A DNA stretch of 64,000 nt from an uncultured Lachnospiraceae bacterium (GCA_937920345.1 CALGVA010000017.1:62001-126000), one strand, 5' to 3'; numbered from the stretch's first letter, positions 18,253 to 29,057 are shown. Translations and numbers: made by a program. The notes: generated from the sequence alone by a model not told the origin.

Positions 18253-19068
18253 ATGAAAAAAATCGCGATTATCACCGGAGCAAGCAGCGGACTGGGACGA
18301 GAATTTGTGAAGATACTGAAGAACAGAAATGAGATCGAAGAGATCTGGGCAATCGCCAGACACGAGGATAAGCTGAACAGACTAAAGAAACAGATGGGTG
18401 CTAAAATCCGTCCGATTCCTATGGACGTCTGCAATATCACCCGCATAGAAGAACTTGGCAGCATGCTGGCAGAGCAAAAGGCCGAGGTGCAATACCTGAT
18501 CAATAACGCAGGTTATGCCAAATTCTGTTCCTACGACGATTTGGACGTGGCACAGTCTGTTAATATGATCAATGTGAACATCAGCGGCGTCGTGGCCATG
18601 GGACTCGTATGCATTCCCTATATGCCGCAGGGAAGCCATGTGATTAATATCGCCTCGCAGGCGGCATTCCAGCCGCTGCCCTACCAGAATCTGTACAGTT
18701 CAACCAAAGCTTTCGTGCGCAACTATACGCGGGCGCTGAACGTGGAATTACAGGATCGCGGCATAAGCGCCACTGCTGTCTGCCCGGGGTGGCTGCGTAC
18801 AAACCTCTATGCCAGAGCCAATATCGGCGCGCCAAAAGCCCCCCGCAGATTCTGCGGCATGCACACGCCTGACGGGGTTGCAAAAAAAGCCATCTTAGAC
18901 GCAGACCGCGGCAGAGACATCTCCATCTACAGTCTCTATGTCAATGTCTGTCACATAGGTGCAAAACTGCTGCCACAGCGCCTCATGATGAAATTCTGGC
19001 TGCGCCAGCAGCATATTGACCCTCTGTCGCATTCGAAATCCGAAATCACTGCGTCCAGAAATATATAA
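18253..19068 (+). CDS. Short-chain dehydrogenase/reductase (SDR)
   Basis: 271 residues with the classical SDR NAD(P)-binding motif TGASSGLGREF near the N-terminus, the NNAG motif (LINNAGYAKF), an active-site Ser region INIASQAAFQ, and YSSTKAFVRNY supplying the YxxxK pair. A PGWLRTN motif follows. SDRs reduce or oxidise small alcohols, ketones or lipid intermediates, and the substrate cannot be told. GGAGG is 6 bases before the ATG. Its stop is only 6 bases from the stop of the convergent PurF-like gene. Confidence 0.88.
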   Translation: MKKIAIITGASSGLGREFVKILKNRNEIEEIWAIARHEDKLNRLKKQMGAKIRPIPMDVCNITRIEELGSMLAEQKAEVQYLINNAGYAKFCSYDDLDVAQSVNMINVNISGVVAMGLVCIPYMPQGSHVINIASQAAFQPLPYQNLYSSTKAFVRNYTRALNVELQDRGISATAVCPGWLRTNLYARANIGAPKAPRRFCGMHTPDGVAKKAILDADRGRDISIYSLYVNVCHIGAKLLPQRLMMKFWLRQQHIDPLSHSKSEITASRNI

Positions 19069-19074
19069 CACCTG

Positions 19075-20481
19075 CTATTCCCGTCCGTCCCAGCAATAAG
19101 TGCACAGTTTACATTTATCAATACCGACGGATGCAATCATATCGTCAAGGCGATGATACCTGAGAGAAGTGAAATTCAGCTTCTCTCTTATTTTTTCTAA
19201 CATCCCGGCATACTCCGTGCTGTCGGGATCCGCGTAAACTGACAGATTCGGATACTTATTCTCTCCCTCCATCTCACTGATGACGCGGCGTGCGATCAAC
19301 TCCATCTCCGAAGTCGATCGTGAGAAATTCAGATATTTACACCCGAACAGAAGCGGCGGACATGCCGGCCGGATATGTACCTCTCCCGCGCCGCTCCGAT
19401 ACAGGAACTCTGTCGTCTCCCGCAGCTGCGTGCCCCGCACGATCGAATCATCGATCAGCAGCAGGCTTCTGTCCTTGATCAGATCATGCACCGGGATCAG
19501 TTTCATCTTCGCAATCAGATTACGCCGGCTCTGAATCGTAGGCATAAACGAGCGCGGCCACGTAGGTGTATACTTAATAAACGGTCTGGAAAAAGGAATC
19601 CCCGACTCATTCGCATAGCCGATCGCGTGTGCGGTTCCGGAATCCGGCACCCCCGCCACGATATCCGGATGCGCGTCATCTCGTTTCGCCAGCATGGCAC
19701 CGCAGTTGTAGCGCATCTGCTCCACGCTGATTCCTTCATAAGAGGAGGAGGGATATCCGTAATAGATCCACAGGAACGTACAGATCTTCATGTCTTTTCC
19801 CGGCGCCACTAAAGACTGCACGCCCTCAGGCGTCATAATCACGATCTCTCCGGGTCCCAGTTCCCGTTCCGGTTCATATCCGAGATTCAAATACGCAAAA
19901 CTCTCGAACGAGACGCAGCATGCGTCTTCCTTCTTTCCCACCGTCACGGGTGTACGTCCGTACCGGTCTCTCGCCGCATAGATTCCTTTCGGCGTCATGA
20001 TCAGGATCGTCATGGAACCGTTGATCAGTTCCTGTGCGTAGCGGATTCCCTCGATCAGATTATCCCGCTGATTGATTACCGCCGCCACCAGCTCCGTGGC
20101 GTTGATATCCCCGCCGCTCATCTCCAGGAAATGCGCGTGTCCGCTTCTGAAGAGTTCCTGTACGATCTCATCTTTATTATTGATCTTGCCCACCGTCGTG
20201 ATCGCATAGGTCCCGTGATGGGATCGAATGATCAGCGGCTGCGGCTCATAATCTGATATACATCCGATGCCGAAGCTGCCGCGCATAGTATTCGCATCTT
20301 TATCAAACTTGGTACGAAAAGGAGCGTTCTCAATATTATGAATCGCCCGGTCGAAGCCCTCCTCCCGGCTGTATACCGCCATACCGGCACGCCTCGTTCC
20401 GAGGTGAGAATGATAATCCGTTCCGAAAAATAAGTCAAATACGCAGTCCTGCTTCGAAACCACGCCAAAAAATCCGCCCAT
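19075..20481 (-). CDS. PurF-like amidophosphoribosyltransferase homologue lacking the catalytic cysteine
   Basis: PurF makes phosphoribosylamine from PRPP and glutamine; an Ntn-hydrolase domain, with Cys at the mature N-terminus, releases ammonia. This homologue has the glutaminase fold (HSHLGTRRAGMAVYS, GSFGIGCISDYEPQP) and a phosphoribosyltransferase domain with LLLIDDSIVRGTQLRET, the PRPP motif, plus C-terminal cysteines (CKLCTYC). The start at 20481 (GGAG upstream) gives MGGFFGVVSKQDC: where PurF has Cys after Met (MCGI-type), this has Gly. An upstream in-frame start at 20556 does not supply a Cys before GGFFG either. So glutaminase activity is probably lost. It is likely a paralogue, not the main purine enzyme. 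Confidence 0.85.
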   Translation of the reverse strand: MGGFFGVVSKQDCVFDLFFGTDYHSHLGTRRAGMAVYSREEGFDRAIHNIENAPFRTKFDKDANTMRGSFGIGCISDYEPQPLIIRSHHGTYAITTVGKINNKDEIVQELFRSGHAHFLEMSGGDINATELVAAVINQRDNLIEGIRYAQELINGSMTILIMTPKGIYAARDRYGRTPVTVGKKEDACCVSFESFAYLNLGYEPERELGPGEIVIMTPEGVQSLVAPGKDMKICTFLWIYYGYPSSSYEGISVEQMRYNCGAMLAKRDDAHPDIVAGVPDSGTAHAIGYANESGIPFSRPFIKYTPTWPRSFMPTIQSRRNLIAKMKLIPVHDLIKDRSLLLIDDSIVRGTQLRETTEFLYRSGAGEVHIRPACPPLLFGCKYLNFSRSTSEMELIARRVISEMEGENKYPNLSVYADPDSTEYAGMLEKIREKLNFTSLRYHRLDDMIASVGIDKCKLCTYCWDGRE

Positions 20482-20521
20482 AATATGCTCCTCTCCTGTC
20501 TGTCCATCCTGAACGTAACTG

Positions 20522-21295
20522 TTACAAAACGCGGGAAGAATGCTGCCTGCAGTCATCCTGCTCTGCGAACGGCTCTTCCGCGTGAATGTTCTTTTTCAGG
20601 CCGGGAATGTTCTGTTTCACGCTGAGAATGTTCTGTTTCAAGCCGGGTATGGTGCTTTCATTCGCGCCGTCCTCCCGGTCATCATATATTCTGCATCCGC
20701 ACCTGCCGCACTCCTTGACACGGTTTAGTGCCTTGACCGCTTTCCTGCCAAGGCTCCTGTAATCATCTGCAGCAGTGCAAAAAGCGATGCCGCTGCTTAG
20801 CGTCACCGGCGGAATCCCGCCCGCCGGATGCAGCAGCAGATCATTGACTTCTCCTGCCTGTCTGTACAGCACATCCGCGTGTACTGACGAAACACCCGGC
20901 AGCCATATGGCAAAAGTATCCCTGCCCTGTCTGACCATATATGCCGCCTCTGCAAACTTGTCAAAAAGCACGTCCGCCACATGCCGCAGCAAAGCGTTAC
21001 ACGCATCCTGCCCGTAGATATCATGTATTTCTCTGAACCGGTCCACATCACAGATGAGAAGACCGCCTGCTCTGTGCCCTGCTCTCAGTTCCTCGCCGAC
21101 CAGCTTCTCGAAGTCCCCGCGCTCCATCAGCTTCAAGGCCGCATTCCGCTCCGTTTTCTGCGCTTCCCGGTTCACCGTATCAGCCCGCTCTGCCCCGGAA
21201 CGCTCCGCCGGCGGCACAGTCTCCACGGTCTCCTCGAATGCATTATTCATTTTTCCCTTAAGACTGTGAAATCTCTGTACGATCTTTTTCCTCAT
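20522..21295 (-). CDS. Degenerate GGDEF-domain protein
   Basis: The middle of the protein follows the GGDEF fold (GGLLICDVDRFREIHDIYGQDACNALLRHVADVL), but the signature reads GRDTF in place of GGDEF. Diguanylate cyclase activity is therefore unlikely, and a c-di-GMP-binding or structural role is possible. The start at 21295 (ATG after AAGGAAT) is chosen over TTG at 21325. The C-terminal ~40 residues are encoded by a repeat: PGLKQNI / LSVKQNI / PGLKKNI from a 21-base tandem unit, joined to a palindromic element like that at 13.1 kb. The repeat has thus become protein-coding. No sensor domain or membrane segment is seen. Confidence 0.75.
   Translation of the reverse strand: MRKKIVQRFHSLKGKMNNAFEETVETVPPAERSGAERADTVNREAQKTERNAALKLMERGDFEKLVGEELRAGHRAGGLLICDVDRFREIHDIYGQDACNALLRHVADVLFDKFAEAAYMVRQGRDTFAIWLPGVSSVHADVLYRQAGEVNDLLLHPAGGIPPVTLSSGIAFCTAADDYRSLGRKAVKALNRVKECGRCGCRIYDDREDGANESTIPGLKQNILSVKQNIPGLKKNIHAEEPFAEQDDCRQHSSRVL
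20533..20648. repeat. Palindromic repeat plus 3x 21-bp tandem repeat inside a gene
   Basis: 20533-20585 matches the 13.09-13.14 kb element (GGAAGAATGCTGCCTGC … TCTTCCGCGTGA). It is followed by three 21-base units beginning ATGTTCT at 20586, 20607 and 20628. All lie within the 3' end of the GGDEF-like gene. Confidence 0.75.
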
Positions 21296-21413
21296 ATTCC
21301 TTAATTCCCGTGAACCATGAGTCAAGTTTTCAGATATCTCTGATGTGCATATGCATTTAACATACTATCATATAAAGAGCAAATCTACAACACTGAGTTT
21401 GCATGACTTTCTG

Positions 21414-22859
21414 TTATCCGAACTGCATATTTTTCCTGTATTCCGTGGGGGAGACGCCGTTCTGGCTCTTGAAGGTCTTCATAAAATGTTTCTCGTTCTC
21501 GTACCCTACCCGCCTGCTGATCTCGATGACACGCATATCCGTGCCTGCCAGCAGACGCTTCGCCTCATTCATCCGGAGTTCTTTCAGATAACTCACGAAG
21601 TTCTGCCCGGTGTACTGTTTGAAAGCATATGAAAAGAGAGAATAATTCATAGAGACATAGTTAGAGACGACCGCCATATTCAGATCTTTATCGTAATTCG
21701 CCTGAATATAGGCAAGCGCCTTATCCACTTTTGATTTGTTTTTGTAATCATCAAACGCTTCGCTGATTTTTCCGTGAAAACCGATCATCCATCCGGTCAG
21801 TTCCTCCATCAGCTCATCGCTCTGCGCAAACCGGTAAATATTCCGAAAGCTGTTCAGTTCCTCCTCATCCGCTAACAACACATTGCGGTAAACCCTGCAG
21901 ATCTCGTCAATCAACAGATTCACACTCTGGTTCAGTACATCACAGGAATATGCTTCCCGCTTAAGCTTCGCAAAATACTGTTCTACCATCTTAAGCGCCG
22001 ACGTGATTCTATTCGTCCCGATCATCTGCGCGATCCGCAGCAGTTTCTCCTCATCCGGTACGTCTCTGTCCTCGGGAACCGCTCCGCTGTATTCCACTTT
22101 ATGTCTGACCTTGAGAAATGCTTCCTTTCTTGCGGTCTGCGCCTCGCGGTAAGCAGTCCGAAGCTGTGTCACACCGCAATGTACACGGCTGACCCCCACA
22201 TGGCAGTCCCGCAGTTCATTTTTCAGCAGAAATTCCTTATTGTCTTTCCTGACAATATAGATTCGGTTATGTTCGATTTCTCCCAGACAGAGATAACTTT
22301 CACTTTCCTCATCTTCCCCGCCGACATTTTCCAGACAGCATACCACATACTCCTGATCCAGAAGCTGCTTCTCAAAACTGCGGGTCACCGTCTGCACCTC
22401 ATGCTCCGGTATATTGTCATTGAGGATCATATACTTAAGCTGCTGGCAGCCGATCGTCCGCAGTTCGCGCATCTTACGCCTCTTCTCTTCGATCTCGAGA
22501 TCCAGCCGCCTTAAGATATCTGTAAGCTCCTCCCGCTCGATCGGTTTCATAATATAATCTCTGACGCCCAAGCGCAGCATCTGTACCGCGCACGCGAAAT
22601 CATCACATCCGCTGGCCACCACCACAAGAGGCTTGTGCGCAAGATTCTGCATCCTGCGCACAAGCTCGATTCCGTCCCTCTTCGGTAGTATAATATCCGT
22701 GATCATCACGTCCACCCGGCGTTTCTCCAGAATCTCCAGCGCCGCCTGCCCATCCCCGCACTCCATAATATTGGAGACGGTGATATCGCTTCGACGCACG
22801 CTCGCCCTGATCATCTGACGAATGGATTTATCTTCTTCTACGATCAACAGTGTATTCAT
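21414..22859 (-). CDS. YesN-type response regulator (receiver plus AraC HTH)
   Basis: 481 residues. The receiver domain (~1-120) has acidic EED near the N-terminus, the phospho-acceptor in MITDIILPKRDG (Asp ~55), and the conserved Lys in YIMKPIE. A ~250-residue middle region of unknown fold precedes a C-terminal AraC/XylS DNA-binding domain (YVSMNYSLFSYAFKQYTG, EISRRVGYENEKHFMKTFK). Such regulators usually pair with a sensor kinase and control carbohydrate uptake genes in clostridia. No kinase is adjacent. The two phosphorylase genes directly upstream in the same direction are plausible targets; that is inference. GGGAGG is 12 bases before the ATG. Confidence 0.9.
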   Translation of the reverse strand: MNTLLIVEEDKSIRQMIRASVRRSDITVSNIMECGDGQAALEILEKRRVDVMITDIILPKRDGIELVRRMQNLAHKPLVVVASGCDDFACAVQMLRLGVRDYIMKPIEREELTDILRRLDLEIEEKRRKMRELRTIGCQQLKYMILNDNIPEHEVQTVTRSFEKQLLDQEYVVCCLENVGGEDEESESYLCLGEIEHNRIYIVRKDNKEFLLKNELRDCHVGVSRVHCGVTQLRTAYREAQTARKEAFLKVRHKVEYSGAVPEDRDVPDEEKLLRIAQMIGTNRITSALKMVEQYFAKLKREAYSCDVLNQSVNLLIDEICRVYRNVLLADEEELNSFRNIYRFAQSDELMEELTGWMIGFHGKISEAFDDYKNKSKVDKALAYIQANYDKDLNMAVVSNYVSMNYSLFSYAFKQYTGQNFVSYLKELRMNEAKRLLAGTDMRVIEISRRVGYENEKHFMKTFKSQNGVSPTEYRKNMQFG

Positions 22860-22915
22860 ACACGCTCACACCTCCCGGTGTTATCTTCATTACCACAGGT
22901 CAAAGCTGTTACTTT

Positions 22916-25900
22916 CTAGCAGAGTGTGACGTCGATCCTGCTTACCCGGCCTTCACGCACATCCTCCGCCATACTGCCCTCTATCACACCCTGCGGCGCA
23001 CTCTCTTCGCGGCCGTCCTTATACGTCAGCATGCATGCTGTAATCTGATACTCCTCCGGAATATAATCCTTACACTCGCCCACATGGTATACCACCTGTG
23101 TCTCACCCATGAATACCGCTTCCACACTGCCGCCTTCCTCCAGAAGATAAGCGGGCAGCGCCGGTGTAAACCGCAGCGTCAGTTTCCCGTCACACATATC
23201 AAAAGGCTGTCTGCCGAACATCATGATGATCCACATATTTAAGAATTCCACCGTGGAACCGCTTAAGCGTGCCACAAACCCTTTACCGTGTATGCTGCTG
23301 TTCGGGTTCTTGCTGCTGGCGATAAAGGAAGAGTTCTCATAGATGCTTCTCCCGTAGATCTCCCTGTCAAGGAACGGAACCGCCGCCTTGCCGAAGTCTT
23401 CGAAGAACTCCCTGTACATCTCGGATTTGAGCAGTTCCAGCAGATATTTATATTCCATATGAAGCCAGATGGACTCGTTCTCCAGCCATCCGGGCGTAAA
23501 TGCTCTGGCGCGGCCCAGTTCAAAGGACGCGTCCTGTAAGGATGCGTTGACTTTATACATGGACAGTTTATCGTCGTACAGATCGCTTCCCTTCACCTGC
23601 TCATACAACTTCCGCTTGCTGGACATCGCCTGATCCAGCTTCAGGTACCGCACCGGTCCTTCCAGGAACAGCGGCACTTCGCCCACCTGCATATCAAGCG
23701 GCAGGATACCGTCCTCACACTCCCGGTACTCCGTCACTTCATAGGTAAAATACGTGGGACAGATACCGCCCGTCATATCACAGGACTTCTCGATGCCTTT
23801 ACGCACGATTTCTTCCCATTCCTCCAGCATCCGGATCAGTTCTACACCGGGCAGCACCTTCACCGCACCGCTCACACCGGCATAGATTCTCTCCCTGTAA
23901 GCTTCCTTGGCATCATTGATCCCGTTCCAGAAGGACAGTACTTTCTGCTCCGTAAGCAGCGTCTTCTTCTCCGCCGCCACAACCCTGTCAATCTGTTCCA
24001 TGAAATCCGCCAGCTCCGCCAGCACTTCCACGTCCTGCGGATAGCGCTTAAGTGCCTGTACCGTATATTCCAGATTACGCGCCAGTTCACAGCTTTCCGC
24101 CATGGAGGAACCGAACAGACCCGGCAGCCCGTTCAGCGCGTCATACCAGCCCGGCTTGCCGCCTTCCATCTCGATCCCCATTCCATAAGCATCTAACGTC
24201 GCAAACTTCACAGCCGACAGGAGCAGCAGTTTCTCCATCAGCGTGACGCTGATCACATCTCCCGTACCGCCATTCGCGCGAAGCAGCTGTCCGTCTGCCA
24301 CATCCGTCTCCTCAATCGCTCCGTACTGGCGTATACCGGACTCCGTCTTCACACAACGGCTGGCACGCTTTTTGACACGCGCCTGCGGCATATAGCAGCT
24401 GTACGCCTTTTCGTACAGGAGTTCTTCTTCCTTTTCCGGAAAAACACTCAGATAACTTTCCAGCAGATCCAGATTATAAGTCCAGTGATCCGACCAGTAT
24501 CCCTCGCCGAACCTGCCGTTCACAACGCCCTCTGCCGCTGCCATAACCTGCCCAAACAGCGCTTCCGTCTGTTCCGCCGTCCTGCCCTGTCTGTCCAGTT
24601 CCCTGTAGAGCGTTCCGGGCGTAAAGGGTTTCGCCAGCAGATCCCGCAGACGTTCCCTCTCTGCAGCACTTTCCGTCCGGAAGATTTCTTCCGCCTGATC
24701 GGGCTGCAGGCGGTAAGTAACTTTCTCCACGCCAAGCGGATTATAACCGTCCGGCTGAATCAGGCTGTAGAAGGTCTTTATACTCTCGCGTCCCGTGAAA
24801 GGCGCGAAGAAAATATCACACCGTCTGTTCTGGTTCACGTCGCGGAAATTGCCGTTGCCCTGTGAGTAGAACTCAGGCAGCATACTGAAATAATTGTAGT
24901 CCCGCTCCAGATCGCCGTGTTTTCTGGAATACACATAGAAGACCTTGTCATCCGCCAGCTGAATGGGATAACCGCCCCGCAGCACGTTGTCCATATAAGT
25001 GTACTCACAGTACGCATCGAAATCCGGATTCGCGGTCTTCGTCCTGATATGCCTGCACAGCTCCGACACCAGACGGTCCGCTGTCTCTTTCTTCCTGTCA
25101 TAATAAGAAGCATCCAGTTTCTGACCGGCAAACTGTGCCAGAAGCTCCTTGCTCTCCACCTGTCCGATCAACTCGTAGAATACAATCTCGCCCCCGGCCG
25201 GCAGATTCGCCTGCACCCCGTAGAAACTGCACGGAACCAGATTCTGATTCACCTGCGGCTTCGCCTGCAGATCGCGCAGACCATGCCCGATAAAACCAAC
25301 CGGTTTCTCCAGCGACAAGTCATAGGCAAATATCACTTCAGGATCTGTAATCGCCTGTAATGCGGTGCCGTCCGCCAGCGTTCCGATTGAAAAGTTACCG
25401 CCGTTTATTTCCGTTACCGCAGCAGAATCCACCGTGCTCGCGCGGACGCGCATAAAGGGATGTCCCTCCACATCCTCCACCTGCATCCAGGCCTTCATCG
25501 TCTGCCCCATCAGTTTCATGCTCTCCTGATCGATGCCGTAAGGAATACACGCCGGCATGCCGTCCAGAATCTCCAGATCAGCCGCCAGACTCCCGACATT
25601 CTTCACACATACTCTGCGAACCAGACCGCCGATCTTTTCCTCCGGAAGCGTGTAATATGACACATTTGTCACAATCCCTTCCTCTTCACGATTCTCCTCG
25701 ATCTCCAGGCCGTTCATGGTAATACGCATACTGTGCGGGATATTCTCCTCCCGGAAAGGCTCAAAAAATGTGCCGTCTTTCCTGATAAAAGTGCGGAATC
25801 CGGTTTTCTTTACATTCTGATAAGCCTGATGTGCCGGATAAAATTCCATAATTGCATGATCTTTATTTTCCAGACCAAAACTGACAACGCCCTGTCCCCG

Positions 25901-26029
25901 GTTTACATAATAGCACCAGATCGGAATGCCTCTCACGCCGCTGATTCCCGGCAGGAAACTGGCAAACGCCGATTTCCTGCCGTAATTCTCTATTGTATAT
26001 GCTGCCGTACTCTCTCTCATCACTGTCAC
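22916..26029 (-). CDS. GH94-superfamily glycoside phosphorylase (large, 1037 aa)
   Basis: Very long cellobiose-phosphorylase-like protein. The N-terminal beta-sandwich region (~1-330) leads into the (alpha/alpha)6 barrel with [26 protein letters not shown] and [18 protein letters not shown]. The latter corresponds in position to the WNDALD segment with the catalytic Asp in GH94 enzymes. A C-terminal beta domain ends the protein. The size and the WYDALN variant resemble 1,2-beta-oligoglucan phosphorylases or relatives (GH149/161) more than cellobiose phosphorylase. Such enzymes phosphorolyse beta-glucans with inversion, giving a sugar-1-phosphate. It starts at GTG 26029 behind AAAGGAG, 16 bases after the neighbouring phosphorylase stops, so the pair is an operon. 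Confidence 0.78.
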   Translation of the reverse strand: MTVMRESTAAYTIENYGRKSAFASFLPGISGVRGIPIWCYYVNRGQGVVSFGLENKDHAIMEFYPAHQAYQNVKKTGFRTFIRKDGTFFEPFREENIPHSMRITMNGLEIEENREEEGIVTNVSYYTLPEEKIGGLVRRVCVKNVGSLAADLEILDGMPACIPYGIDQESMKLMGQTMKAWMQVEDVEGHPFMRVRASTVDSAAVTEINGGNFSIGTLADGTALQAITDPEVIFAYDLSLEKPVGFIGHGLRDLQAKPQVNQNLVPCSFYGVQANLPAGGEIVFYELIGQVESKELLAQFAGQKLDASYYDRKKETADRLVSELCRHIRTKTANPDFDAYCEYTYMDNVLRGGYPIQLADDKVFYVYSRKHGDLERDYNYFSMLPEFYSQGNGNFRDVNQNRRCDIFFAPFTGRESIKTFYSLIQPDGYNPLGVEKVTYRLQPDQAEEIFRTESAAERERLRDLLAKPFTPGTLYRELDRQGRTAEQTEALFGQVMAAAEGVVNGRFGEGYWSDHWTYNLDLLESYLSVFPEKEEELLYEKAYSCYMPQARVKKRASRCVKTESGIRQYGAIEETDVADGQLLRANGGTGDVISVTLMEKLLLLSAVKFATLDAYGMGIEMEGGKPGWYDALNGLPGLFGSSMAESCELARNLEYTVQALKRYPQDVEVLAELADFMEQIDRVVAAEKKTLLTEQKVLSFWNGINDAKEAYRERIYAGVSGAVKVLPGVELIRMLEEWEEIVRKGIEKSCDMTGGICPTYFTYEVTEYRECEDGILPLDMQVGEVPLFLEGPVRYLKLDQAMSSKRKLYEQVKGSDLYDDKLSMYKVNASLQDASFELGRARAFTPGWLENESIWLHMEYKYLLELLKSEMYREFFEDFGKAAVPFLDREIYGRSIYENSSFIASSKNPNSSIHGKGFVARLSGSTVEFLNMWIIMMFGRQPFDMCDGKLTLRFTPALPAYLLEEGGSVEAVFMGETQVVYHVGECKDYIPEEYQITACMLTYKDGREESAPQGVIEGSMAEDVREGRVSRIDVTLC

Positions 26030-26045
26030 TATGCTCCTTTCGAGT

Positions 26046-28760
26046 TTAACTGTTCAGTTCCACGAGAATCTCGTGGACGCTCTCATCGCTAAGCTGTGTA
26101 ATCTCTGCGAGCGGAATTCTCACCCCGCCTTCCTGCAGCGTAAGCGGTCTGCCGTCCAGCGCTGCACTTCCCACACGGTATTCCCCGCTCTCCAGATTCT
26201 GTGCATTCACATAGACAATGTGCCATCTTTTCCCGCCGAAGTTGAGCGTCAGCCCAGCCTTGCCGTCCTTAAACTGTTCCCGCACAAGCTGCGGCGCCAG
26301 TATCATGTCTCCACAGTTTCCTTTGACGCCGAACATCTGTGTTATCACTGTCAGCATCATCCAGCTCGCCGCACCCGTCAGATAATGGTACATGCCTCTT
26401 CCCCTGTCGTTAAAGTATTCCGGAATGCCTGGATAGATCATGCTGGTCTTAAAATCCGCCACCTGCTCATACAGCGTATGCAGGGCACGGTATCCTGCCT
26501 GTACAAATCCGCGTCCGTAGAGCGCATTGGCATACATCGTCGTCATATGGGAAAAGACGGCGCCGTTCTCCTTATGCCCGTACGCGAAGCCGAACATTCT
26601 GCCGAGATCGGTTTTCAGTTCGCCGAAATCCGTATTCAGACGGTAACCGCCGACTTCTTTCTGATACAGATACCGGTCCGCCGCCCTGACGATCTGTGCG
26701 GTCTGCTCTCCGGTCGCCGTGCCGGACATTATGGTAAATACCTGTCCAGTCAGCATCATCCGCACGCCGTCCGGGGTGAACCCTTCACACTTCCTGCCGT
26801 TATTGTCGTAATAGCTGTTAAACCATCCGCATTCTTCACCATCGATCCACTCGGTTCTGCGGATATGCTCCCTGATCCACTGTGCCTTTTCCCGCAGACT
26901 CTTCTGCACCATCTCACTGTCCAGGCTGGTCTTCCTGCCCGATACCCGGTGGAAGATGCTCTCGCAGTAATCCGCCAGAAGAGTTCTCTTCCGGCCGGCA
27001 TCCTCATACAGTTCCATGCCGATGGATAATAACGGCTCGATCTCTGCCAGTACTTCCACACTGTTCATCTGCATCCGCTCACGCAGCAAGCCGATCAGGT
27101 CCGCCAGCACGTCCAGATTGTCTGCATAGGCAGCGGTAAATGCCACGCTCTCACCTCTGTCCGCCGCCATGTCAAGCGCGTCGTTCCAATCCGCACCGCG
27201 CAGCCGCATGTGGTTGTGCTCTCCCACCTCATAGAAGACCGTGAGATTCTGCACCAGAATGTGTTCCAGGACAGTGCCCTGATACGCACATCCTTCCTGA
27301 TCCTTCAGAACCGGTGTGCCGCCTGCCTCCCATTCCTCGTCGATGCGGGTTCCTCTCGCCTCCTGTTTATCTTTAAAATACGTATTTTCTTTTAAAAGAA
27401 CCGACAGATCACCCGTCTGGTCGATGTAGAGCTTCGTTGTCATAAGCGGCCACAGCCCGTGATCCATCCAGACTCTCGTGATGTTATTACGGTCCGCTAT
27501 AAATTCACCCTGCCTGCTGCCTATGATCGTGGCGTTGCTTCCGTCGATCCGCACACCGCCGTAATTATCGATCAGCATCTGCCGCACGTCATCCGGCTGC
27601 ATGATCAAAAGCGCCAGACAGTCCTGCCACAGATCCCGCCAGCCTCTGCCGCCCTTGCCGTAATCATGATGCGGCAGGAAAGAGCAGCCGTAGATTCTGC
27701 GCAGCATAGGCTGGAAGTTTACCCAGAACATGAAATTATCGAAATCAGAATCGGCAGTCTCATAGGACACATTAATCTTATCCATCCAGTACTGCTTCGT
27801 GTCAGACAGCGCCTCCTGCACCTTCCCGTCGTCGCTGTAGGCCGCAAGCATCCCGTCGATCTGCTCTCTGTTCTCTTCTGCGCCGATGAAGATCGTATAG
27901 CTTCTGCTCTCCCCCGCCTGCAGCGTCACCGGCGCAAACTGCATAGCACCGACAATCTCATAACCGTCATACTTTCTGCCGGCCGGTTCATAGGAATGTC
28001 CGCACAGCACGCTCTCCGGTCTCTCGTAACTGCCGCCCTCGCCGATATAATCCTCTGCCACCGGCATAAAGCCTACGGGCGCCGTTCCATCCTGTTCCAT
28101 CCCGCATACATAATAGGTGATCCGGTTCTTCTGATGTCCTCTTTCATCAAAAGAGAGGGTCGGTGTAACCAGAACGCCCTTCTGTGTTGTCTCGGCTCTG
28201 TGCAGCAGAGACGTCACATGTCTGTGATCCCGCAGATTATCCGCGCTTCTGCCGTAAAGCGGTACTGCCGCCACGGGCACCAGTGTGACCGCCTCGCTTC
28301 TCCTGTTAGTGATCTCCACATGCATGATCTCCACGGAATATGCCGAAACCGGCACAAAAGAAGTCACCCTGGACGCCATGCCATAGTCACTGATCTCCCT
28401 CTCCACCTGCTGCCACATCGGCCCGGCTGTCAGGATGCTCCGTTCCTGTCCGTCCGTAAACCGTTTCGCTTCCGCCTCTGCGGAGACGCCCGTTACCGAG
28501 AAGCAGGACCCGTCCTTAAGTCTGCACCAGAAGTTCCTGGTGGATTTATTATTATGGAGTTCTTCCGCACTGACAGGCTGCAGAACAAACTCATTCTGAC
28601 TGCGCTTCAAATCGCCGCCCAGTCTCGGCGTGACGGCTCCCTTCAGTCCCTGCTCCCCCGCGATCGGAAAATACAGATAGCTCACATTCTCCGGCTGTTC
28701 CAGCCGAAAAGTCCCCTGATGATCCATAAACTCGTACGATTTCATTTCTGCCTTGCGCAT
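26046..28760 (-). CDS. GH94 cellobiose/cellodextrin phosphorylase-like enzyme (904 aa)
   Basis: Residues ~1-290 form the GH94 N-terminal beta-sandwich. The helical barrel contains [16 protein letters not shown], the catalytic-acid segment [19 protein letters not shown], and late [11 protein letters not shown] near the phosphate site, all typical of GH94. The reaction is inverting phosphorolysis of a beta-glucoside, or its reverse synthesis. The exact linkage cannot be read. It is first in a two-gene operon with a second, more divergent phosphorylase, suggesting stepwise breakdown of one beta-glucan. The ATG follows AGGGGG by 8 bases. No transporter genes are adjacent. Confidence 0.85.
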   Translation of the reverse strand: MRKAEMKSYEFMDHQGTFRLEQPENVSYLYFPIAGEQGLKGAVTPRLGGDLKRSQNEFVLQPVSAEELHNNKSTRNFWCRLKDGSCFSVTGVSAEAEAKRFTDGQERSILTAGPMWQQVEREISDYGMASRVTSFVPVSAYSVEIMHVEITNRRSEAVTLVPVAAVPLYGRSADNLRDHRHVTSLLHRAETTQKGVLVTPTLSFDERGHQKNRITYYVCGMEQDGTAPVGFMPVAEDYIGEGGSYERPESVLCGHSYEPAGRKYDGYEIVGAMQFAPVTLQAGESRSYTIFIGAEENREQIDGMLAAYSDDGKVQEALSDTKQYWMDKINVSYETADSDFDNFMFWVNFQPMLRRIYGCSFLPHHDYGKGGRGWRDLWQDCLALLIMQPDDVRQMLIDNYGGVRIDGSNATIIGSRQGEFIADRNNITRVWMDHGLWPLMTTKLYIDQTGDLSVLLKENTYFKDKQEARGTRIDEEWEAGGTPVLKDQEGCAYQGTVLEHILVQNLTVFYEVGEHNHMRLRGADWNDALDMAADRGESVAFTAAYADNLDVLADLIGLLRERMQMNSVEVLAEIEPLLSIGMELYEDAGRKRTLLADYCESIFHRVSGRKTSLDSEMVQKSLREKAQWIREHIRRTEWIDGEECGWFNSYYDNNGRKCEGFTPDGVRMMLTGQVFTIMSGTATGEQTAQIVRAADRYLYQKEVGGYRLNTDFGELKTDLGRMFGFAYGHKENGAVFSHMTTMYANALYGRGFVQAGYRALHTLYEQVADFKTSMIYPGIPEYFNDRGRGMYHYLTGAASWMMLTVITQMFGVKGNCGDMILAPQLVREQFKDGKAGLTLNFGGKRWHIVYVNAQNLESGEYRVGSAALDGRPLTLQEGGVRIPLAEITQLSDESVHEILVELNS

Positions 28761-28924
28761 ATAGTTATACCCCCTGTTATATTGGCTTTTGCCGGGTTAC
28801 TCTTATCATATAGATTTCAGACAAGGATTACGGTGTGAATTTTTATATTTAGGTGTGTTATTTTTATGCGATCCCGACAATACCCGTTTTAATAATTATA
28901 ACGTTACCGTGGACTTTTTTCAAT

Positions 28925-28952
28925 TTGCATATTTTCAAAAAGAGAGTACAAT
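28925..28952 (+). promoter_or_regulatory. Promoter of the MATE gene
   Basis: TTGCAT (28925-28930), 16 bases, TACAAT (28947-28952). The transcript would carry the palindromic repeat at 28960-29010 in its leader. Confidence 0.45.
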
Positions 28953-28959
28953 AAAAAAA

Positions 28960-29010
28960 GTAAATTTGCTTCGCAAATTTACTTTGCGAGATTCGCTGCG
29001 CGGACTCGAA
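28960..29010. repeat. Palindromic repeat, family 1 copy B, in MATE leader
   Basis: Perfect 10-bp stem GTAAATTTGC / GCAAATTTAC around TTC (28960-28982), followed by TTTGCGAGATT…ACTCGAA (28983-29010), the same frame as at 15979-16006. Confidence 0.6.
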
Positions 29011-29057
29011 TATATGGAGCACAACCCTGAGACATAACAGAAAGAAGGAATTACAAT

